DNA of 10,153 bases from Gallionella sp. GTDB lineage: Bacteria > Pseudomonadota > Gammaproteobacteria > Burkholderiales > Gallionellaceae. The position numbers and the translations under genes were made by a program. The notes beneath the pieces were generated by a model, which worked only from the letters and a program-made list of their open reading frames with translations, was not told the DNA's origin and made no database searches. Shown here in pieces: positions 5,271 to 10,153 of the stretch (position 1 is its first letter; each line of letters starts with the position of its first letter). The stretch lies in the NCBI GenBank assembly GCA_025362155.1, contig JANYHX010000143.1, forward strand, positions 1 through 10,153. The letters are read 5' to 3'.

Positions 5271-7565
5271 ATGATGAACAGTGGTTCCATAAAACATTTG
5301 ATAAAGCCGCTAGCCATTCGACTAAGCGAGCAAACAACGCTCGCCAAGTCGCTGGTTATGGTCGGGCACCCGTTTGATCGGCGTGATTTTCTGAAGGTGC
5401 TGGGCTGGGGCGGGGCAGCGGTGGCGTTGAGCGGTTGCGGTAACGGTTCGGTGGAAGATGGCAAGGAAACGGTCGTTTCGTATGTGGAAACGAACGACTA
5501 CATGATCCCCAGTATCAGTGTGTATTTCAATTCCACCTGCGCGCAGTGTGATGCGGGTTGCAGTATCACCGGGCGCATCCGCGAAGGGCGCGTACTGAAA
5601 CTTGAAGGCAATCCTGATTCTGCAATCAATCGCGGCAAGACCTGCGGCTTGGGGCAGGCGGGTGTGCAGCATCACTACAATCCGGATCGTGTGCGCGCGC
5701 CGTTGTTGCGCACGGGTAATTCAGGCGAAGCTATCACTTGGGAAAAAGCTTACGCGCTGATCGCGGAGAAGATGAATGGCGTGAGCGGTGAGGAAGTTGC
5801 GTTTTTGAGCGGCGGCGTGAGCGGACATCTGAAGGTGTTGCTGGGCAATTATCTGGACAGCTTCGGCTGCAAAAATCATTTCGTATACGAAGCGGTTGGA
5901 CCGGCTGTGTTGCGCGCCGCAAACAAAAAATCATACGGCGTGGAAATGCCGCGCTTCAATATCAATAAAGCCAAGGTGGTGCTGTCATTCGGGGCTGATT
6001 TTTTGGGCGCATGGGTTTCGCCGGTACATTTCTCGCAACAGTATGCGCAGTTCCGCAAAGGTGTAGATGGCCAGCGCGGTGTGCTGATTCAGGTGGAGTC
6101 AAAGATGACCTTGACCGGTGCCAATGCGGATCGCTGGCTGGTGGTGCGTCCCGGAACGGAAGGTATTCTGGCGCTGGGCATCATCAATGCGCTGGGCGCC
6201 CATGGCGTCACATTGTCTGGCGATATTGCCGCTGCGGTGAAAGGTTATGACAAGGAGCGCGTCAGTAAAGATACTGGCGTGTCGGCTGAGCAGATCGACA
6301 AGATCGTCGCCTTGCTGAAAGAGCGTACCCCGAGCCTGGTGCTGGTGGGAAGTGCGGCAGAAGGTTATGCGCATGGTTCGCAAAATGCCGCCGCGATCAA
6401 TCTGCTCAATCAGGTGTTGGGCAATGTCGGCAAGACGGTGGAGGCTGCGGCGGTTGTGCCGTTCCCGCAAATGGCTCCGTTGACTGGCAATACCGCCGCA
6501 TTGAAGACATTGAATGACGGCTTGGCTGCGGGCAAGTACAAGGTGCTGTTCAGCTATGCGGCTAATCCGGTTTTCACCGCGCCGGGCGCGATGAAGTTCC
6601 CGGACAATATGGCCAAGGCGGGTTTCAAAGTGGTGTTTGCCCACTACATGGATGAAACCGCCATGCAGGCTGATCTGGTGTTGCCACTTGATTCCGCGCT
6701 GGAAGATTGGGGCACGCAGGTTCCCGAATATATGGCGGAAGGTGCGCAAATCAATATCCAGCAGCCACTGATGGAGAAGCTGCATGCCGAAACGCGCGGC
6801 ATGGGCGATATTCTGCTGGCTTTGATCAAGCTGCGTCGCGCCGAAGACTACAAAAAATACGATGATTATTATGCTTATCTACGCGCAGCCATGTTGCAAA
6901 ACAAGAATGCGTTGGGCGGCGGTGCCGATGATGATACGTTCTGGACTGAAACCCTGAGCAAAGGCATTATCAAAGTGGCGGGTACTAAACAAATACTGTC
7001 CGGCAAAGTAAGCGCAGCGGGTTTGTCGTTACCCACGCCTGCTGCCATCGATGCGCAATATCCGCTGCAATTGATTCCGTCGGTGAACGCCAGCCTGCGT
7101 GATGGCCGTCATACCAATCAACCGTGGTTGCAGGAATCCCCCGATCCCTTGACTACAATTGTGTGGGATTCCTGGGTGGAGATCCATCCGAAGAAGGCTG
7201 CTGAATTGGGAATAGTAGAGGGCGATATTGTTGAAGTTACTGGCAAGAATGGTTCACTCAAGGCGCAGGCCTACTTATTCCCTGGCATACACCCTGATGC
7301 GATTTCCATCCCATTGGGTCGCGGCCATGAGGCCCTGGGCCGTTATGCAAAAGGTTATGGTGTGAACCCATTCCAGATTCTGGATACGGTATTTGACAAA
7401 GAGACAGGTGAATTGGCATTGCATGAGACTCGTGTGAAAGTCAGCAAAACCGGATCGCGCGTGATTGTGGTTAAGGATGAAGGGCCGGTGGGCGGCAAGC
7501 AGATGGGCAAAAAAATTGCCGTGCGCGTGGCCAGCGACAAAGTGAAGCTTTCGGAGGAGGTCTAG
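5271..7565 (+). CDS. actB1: ActB1, Tat-exported molybdopterin-oxidoreductase-like subunit of ACIII
   Basis: This large periplasmic subunit is homologous to molybdopterin oxidoreductases of the CISM family; in characterised ACIII the corresponding domain lacks the molybdenum cofactor. I chose ATG 5271 (764 residues): GAGG at 5260-5263 is seven bases away, whereas a GTG at 5268 is too close; ATG 5274 is also possible. An N-terminal cytoplasmic extension (1-36) precedes a twin-arginine motif, DRRDFLK with Arg37-Arg38, and a short hydrophobic run ending in LSGC (Cys56), a good lipobox. A Cys quartet typical of the N-terminal [4Fe-4S] domain follows: Cys90-x2-Cys93-x3-Cys97-x27-Cys125. The middle has SFGADFLGAWVSPVHFSQQY, an ACIII-like signature. 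The dinucleotide-binding-like C-terminal domain is at about 620-740. In several other bacteria this part is fused to the Fe-S part as one ActB; here they are separate genes, one base apart. Confidence 0.92.
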   Translation: MMNSGSIKHLIKPLAIRLSEQTTLAKSLVMVGHPFDRRDFLKVLGWGGAAVALSGCGNGSVEDGKETVVSYVETNDYMIPSISVYFNSTCAQCDAGCSITGRIREGRVLKLEGNPDSAINRGKTCGLGQAGVQHHYNPDRVRAPLLRTGNSGEAITWEKAYALIAEKMNGVSGEEVAFLSGGVSGHLKVLLGNYLDSFGCKNHFVYEAVGPAVLRAANKKSYGVEMPRFNINKAKVVLSFGADFLGAWVSPVHFSQQYAQFRKGVDGQRGVLIQVESKMTLTGANADRWLVVRPGTEGILALGIINALGAHGVTLSGDIAAAVKGYDKERVSKDTGVSAEQIDKIVALLKERTPSLVLVGSAAEGYAHGSQNAAAINLLNQVLGNVGKTVEAAAVVPFPQMAPLTGNTAALKTLNDGLAAGKYKVLFSYAANPVFTAPGAMKFPDNMAKAGFKVVFAHYMDETAMQADLVLPLDSALEDWGTQVPEYMAEGAQINIQQPLMEKLHAETRGMGDILLALIKLRRAEDYKKYDDYYAYLRAAMLQNKNALGGGADDDTFWTETLSKGIIKVAGTKQILSGKVSAAGLSLPTPAAIDAQYPLQLIPSVNASLRDGRHTNQPWLQESPDPLTTIVWDSWVEIHPKKAAELGIVEGDIVEVTGKNGSLKAQAYLFPGIHPDAISIPLGRGHEALGRYAKGYGVNPFQILDTVFDKETGELALHETRVKVSKTGSRVIVVKDEGPVGGKQMGKKIAVRVASDKVKLSEEV

Positions 7566-7566
7566 T

Positions 7567-8466
7567 ATGTCAGTTAGCAATCTATTGGAAAACTGGTCGG
7601 ATTTTCGTCATACCCACCCGGTTGATGATGTGCCGCACAATCCCTATAAATGGGCGATGAGCATCGATCTGGATGCATGCAGCGGTTGCAATGCCTGCAG
7701 CGTGGCTTGCTATGCAGAAAATAATCTGCCGGTGGTCGGCAAGGAAAAATATGCGCATGGACATTCGATGCACTGGATGCGTATTGAGCGTTACTGGGAT
7801 GAAGATATTAGTACCGAAGGGGGCAGAGACTTTCCCGATCAGGGCGCGCAATTTTTGCCGATGATGTGTCAGCAATGTGAAGCGGCTCCCTGCGAAACGG
7901 TTTGCCCGGTAGGTGCCACCAACCATACGCCGGACGGCATTAATTCGCAGATTTACAATCGCTGTATCGGGTCGCGTTACTGTGAGGCGAACTGCCCGTA
8001 CAAAGTGCGTTACTTCAACTGGTACGACTATCCGACTACCGACAATGTCTGGCCTGCCGAAATGAATCAGCAGCTGAATCCGGATGTGTCGGTGCGCGGT
8101 AAAGGCGTAATGGAAAAATGCACGTTCTGTATTCAACGGGTCACAGTGGCCAAGAACAACGCGAAGAACGAAGGCCGATTGGTGCATGACGGCGATGTGC
8201 AGACGGCCTGTCAGCAGGCCTGCCCAACGAGTGCTATTTCTTTTGGCAATCTGGTCGATCCAAAATCAAAAGTGCATAGGCAATGGCAAGCTCAACAAGT
8301 CGAGCTGAATAAAGATGCGCAAACCAAGGACAAAGCCGAGAATAATGAAGAAGGCGGCGGGAGCAAGGAAGAGGGCGGAAGTCTGCGCGGTTATCGCATC
8401 TTTGAAGAATTGCGCCCTTATCCCTCTGTTATGTATCTGGAACGTGTGCGCGAAAGCGCCGTGTAA
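7567..8466 (+). CDS. actB2: ActB2, four-cluster iron-sulfur subunit of ACIII
   Basis: This 299-residue protein resembles the DmsB/PsrB/HybA-type ferredoxin subunits and forms the electron wire between the quinol site of ActC and the hemes. There is no signal peptide of its own, so it is probably exported with Tat-tagged ActB1. Cys groups are: Cys38/41/44/48; Cys101/104/109/113; Cys133/139/143; Cys185/188 with Cys215/219. The third group reads CIGSRYC, lacking the usual second Cys, which fits the single [3Fe-4S] cluster known in ACIII beside three [4Fe-4S] clusters. Residues about 232-272 hold a Lys/Glu/Gly-rich, low-complexity insertion before the conserved RGYRIFEELRPYPSVMYLERVR end. A strong Shine-Dalgarno, GGAGGAGG, lies in the last codons of actB1, so the two are probably translationally coupled. 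Confidence 0.93.
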   Translation: MSVSNLLENWSDFRHTHPVDDVPHNPYKWAMSIDLDACSGCNACSVACYAENNLPVVGKEKYAHGHSMHWMRIERYWDEDISTEGGRDFPDQGAQFLPMMCQQCEAAPCETVCPVGATNHTPDGINSQIYNRCIGSRYCEANCPYKVRYFNWYDYPTTDNVWPAEMNQQLNPDVSVRGKGVMEKCTFCIQRVTVAKNNAKNEGRLVHDGDVQTACQQACPTSAISFGNLVDPKSKVHRQWQAQQVELNKDAQTKDKAENNEEGGGSKEEGGSLRGYRIFEELRPYPSVMYLERVRESAV

Positions 8467-8485
8467 GCAGCCAAAATTACTGAAA

Positions 8486-8502
8486 TTTCTTTAGGAAAGA
8501 AA
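8486..8502 (+). promoter_or_regulatory. Hairpin presenting the actC ribosome-binding site
   Basis: TTTCTTT (8486-8492) and AAAGAAA (8496-8502) are perfect complements around the three-base loop AGG, two bases before the actC ATG at 8505. The loop and the first A of the right arm form the AGGA Shine-Dalgarno of actC. The stem is all A-U except one G-C pair, so it would be weak and easily opened. This may be a mild control on actC dosage or simply a purine/pyrimidine coincidence. Confidence 0.35.
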
Positions 8503-8504
8503 CG

Positions 8505-9914
8505 ATGAAAGATATCTGCGAAGACATTGCTTGGGCGAAAATTAATAAAGATGTGCTCAAGAGCCTGGAAAATCCCAGAAAGCTGTATTGGGTAATTTTA
8601 TTCGTCGCAATTGCCATGGTAGGCGTTGCGGTGGGTTCTGAAATTTACCAGTACATGGATGGCATGGGCGTATCCAATAAAAATAATACGCATGTATGGG
8701 GCTTGTATATTGCTACCTTCATTTTCTGGATCGGCATGAGCCACTCAGGTACCTTGTTGTCAGCGATTTTGCATTTGATGCATGCCGACTGGCGCAAACC
8801 AATTTATCGTTTTGCCGAAGCCATGACGACCTTCTCGCTGATGACGGCGGGCTTGTTCGTCGCGGTGCACTTGGGACGTGTATGGCAGATTTATTATGCA
8901 TTACCCTATCCGAATGGGCGTGGTATATGGCCGAATTTCCAGTCTCCTCTGCTGTGGGATGCAATGGCGATCTTCACCTATTTGAGTTCGTCGATCCTGT
9001 TCCTGTATGTCGGCATGATTCCGGATCTGGCAATTTGCCGCGACAACATGAATCCGGGCTGGCGCAAAAAGCTGTACACGGCATTTTCACTGGGGTGGGA
9101 AGGCACCGATCGTCAATGGCGTAATTTCCGCGTCACCTATTTGACCATTGCCTGTTTCCTGATTCCGCTGGCGGTGTCGGTGCACTCCATCGTGGCCTCC
9201 GATTTCGCAATGTCACAACAACCCGGTTGGCACATTACTTCATTCCCGCCTTACTTTGTGGCAGGTGCGCTGTACTCTGGCTGCGCCGCGATCATTACGC
9301 TGTTCATTATTTTGCGTTATGTGTTCAGGTTCGAAGAGTACATGACACTGCCTATCCTGAAAAAAATCGTACGCCTGACATTTGCGATTGCAATGGTGTG
9401 GACTTATCTGAATCTGATCGAGTACGCCTCGGTCTGGTATGGGCATGACCAGGCATCCAAGGATGTATTGATCCAGAAGGCCATCGGGCCTTACGCGCCG
9501 TTCTGGTGGACGATGAATTTCTGCGGCACGATCGTCCCGCTGATTATGTTTTTCAAGCGTTTTCAAACGCATATACCGGTGTTGTTTGCGGTGTCCTTGC
9601 TGTTGAATATGGGTATGTGGCTGGAACGCTGGATGATCGTGGCCCCGACTTTCTCGCATGGTTATTACCCTTGGACGTGGGACCATGATCAATGGCCCAG
9701 CCTGGTGCAATGGGGAATTGTATTTGGTAGCTTCGGCTGGTTTACCTTGTTGTTTATGGTGTTTTGCAAGGTGTTTCCATCGGTCTCCATGTACGAAGTC
9801 AAGGAAATGGTTTATCACCGCAGCCAGGCTACCAAAAAATTGGTCGCCTCGGGAAAGCTGGCAACAGCTGGCCTGAATGCAGATAACCTGAATGCAGACA
9901 GGGGAGCACACTAA
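8505..9914 (+). CDS. actC: ActC, NrfD/PsrC-like quinol-oxidising membrane subunit of ACIII
   Basis: This 469-residue integral membrane protein of the NrfD family is the quinol-binding subunit of ACIII. About ten spans are visible (roughly 28-46, 66-92, 104-124, 150-172, 208-230, 247-274, 288-312, 333-352, 357-380, 402-424), as expected. Conserved features include a SHSGTLLSAILHL span (79-91), the VHLGRVW segment (121-127), GWHITSFPPYFVAGALYSG (241-259) and NMGMWLERW (368-376). The polar or charged His and Asp residues within the spans are candidate quinol or proton-path residues. The start at 8505 has AGGA eight bases upstream, and 38 bases separate it from actB2, the widest gap in the operon. 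The C-terminal cytoplasmic tail ends in a short tandem duplication (LNADNLNADR). The stop TAA directly abuts the actD ATG. Confidence 0.95.
   Translation: MKDICEDIAWAKINKDVLKSLENPRKLYWVILFVAIAMVGVAVGSEIYQYMDGMGVSNKNNTHVWGLYIATFIFWIGMSHSGTLLSAILHLMHADWRKPIYRFAEAMTTFSLMTAGLFVAVHLGRVWQIYYALPYPNGRGIWPNFQSPLLWDAMAIFTYLSSSILFLYVGMIPDLAICRDNMNPGWRKKLYTAFSLGWEGTDRQWRNFRVTYLTIACFLIPLAVSVHSIVASDFAMSQQPGWHITSFPPYFVAGALYSGCAAIITLFIILRYVFRFEEYMTLPILKKIVRLTFAIAMVWTYLNLIEYASVWYGHDQASKDVLIQKAIGPYAPFWWTMNFCGTIVPLIMFFKRFQTHIPVLFAVSLLLNMGMWLERWMIVAPTFSHGYYPWTWDHDQWPSLVQWGIVFGSFGWFTLLFMVFCKVFPSVSMYEVKEMVYHRSQATKKLVASGKLATAGLNADNLNADRGAH
9872..9900 (+). repeat. 15-bp tandem duplication at the 3' end of actC
   Basis: CCTGAATGCAGATAA (9872-9886) is followed at once by CCTGAATGCAGACA (9887-9900), identical over the first 12 bases. 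It encodes LNADN-LNADR in the ActC tail. This looks like an in-frame slippage duplication in a region that tolerates length change. Confidence 0.7.
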
Positions 9915-10153
9915 ATGAGCAAACGTCATTTACTCGGATTGTTCAGCAATTTCGACGAAGCTGAAGCGGTGGTTAAAGAGTTGCGCCGCACCAGAATTAA
10001 AGGTTTTGATGCAGATAAAGACATGATTGTGAAATCGCCCATCGAGCATCCGGAGGTGGAAGAGTTTTTAGGTCACAAGCCGGTGTATGTGCAGTGGTAC
10101 ACCCTGGGTGGCGCGTTGGCAGGCGGTTTGCTGGCGTTCTTTTTGATCTCCGG
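9915..10153 (+). CDS. actD: ActD, DUF3341 subunit of ACIII (partial, 3' end outside window)
   Basis: The first 79 codons are visible. GGGGAG (9901-9906) is followed eight bases later by the ATG, which overlaps no coding base of actC but begins right after its TAA. The N-terminus, MSKRHLLGLFSNFDEAEAVV, has the typical ActD form: a soluble ferredoxin-like fold domain (about 1-58) opening with a GLF-type motif. A hydrophobic span rich in Gly (WYTLGGALAGGLLAFFLIS, from about 61) follows. ActD is a small two-span subunit that lies beside ActC or ActF; its role is structural or in proton handling and is not well defined. By family gene order, actE (mono-heme cytochrome) and actF (second NrfD-like protein) should follow beyond the window. 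Confidence 0.9.
   Translation, partial: MSKRHLLGLFSNFDEAEAVVKELRRTRIKGFDADKDMIVKSPIEHPEVEEFLGHKPVYVQWYTLGGALAGGLLAFFLIS

Noticed and set aside
6099..6785. Long leftward frame (228 codons) opposite actB1
   Set aside because: His/Gln/Arg-rich composition typical of an antisense shadow of a real gene; actB1 is certain on the other strand.
5271..7565. ActB1 as a catalytic molybdenum enzyme (polysulfide, nitrate or formate type)
   Set aside because: The neighbours actA, actC and actD and the ACIII-type SFGADFLGAW signature fix it as an ACIII subunit; no substrate-defining Mo ligand could be identified.

Overview
The window reads as chromosomal DNA of a betaproteobacterium, most likely a Nitrosomonadales/Gallionellaceae-type lithoautotroph such as a freshwater iron oxidiser. 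This placement is an inference from protein character and gene order. The visible grounds are a Tat/heme-rich respiratory operon of the alternative complex III (ACIII, Act) type and, just upstream, a DegS-like protease gene divergent from a Nif3-family gene. As I recall, that pair often sits beside the cytochrome bc1 (petABC) genes in related betaproteobacteria. No rRNA, tRNA, CRISPR array or recognisable transposase gene was found.

Layout. Bases 1-97 hold the 5' end of a short leftward reading frame that runs off the window; its ribosome-binding site and start codon lie in a hairpin at 90-124. Rightward 247-1494 encodes an AI-2E (PerM/UPF0118) family membrane protein. Between it and the next, converging gene lies a compact inverted-repeat unit (1492-1632) with perfect 17-bp arms and smaller internal hairpins. 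Leftward 1671-2825 encodes a membrane-anchored trypsin-like protease with one PDZ domain. Divergent from it, 2868-3614 encodes a Nif3-like dinuclear-metal protein. Leftward 3644-4279 is a protein I do not recognise. A 305-bp gene-free stretch (4280-4584) then carries good promoter candidates.

From 4585 to the right edge runs a tight operon: actA (pentaheme cytochrome c), actB1 (Tat-exported molybdopterin-oxidoreductase-like subunit), actB2 (four-cluster Fe-S subunit), actC (NrfD-like quinol-site membrane subunit) and the start of actD (DUF3341). Together they would form most of a quinol:cytochrome c/HiPIP oxidoreductase. ActC takes electrons from quinol, the Fe-S chain of ActB2 carries them, and the hemes of ActA (and presumably ActE beyond the window) pass them to a periplasmic carrier or oxidase. 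In an iron oxidiser the complex could also run in reverse to make quinol; that is inference.

Most of the window is recognisable. The points most worth a second look are the inverted-repeat unit at 1492-1632, the hairpin-embedded start at the left edge, the intact Cys quartet and lipobox of ActB1, the low-complexity insertion in ActB2, and the unrecognised 211-residue protein.
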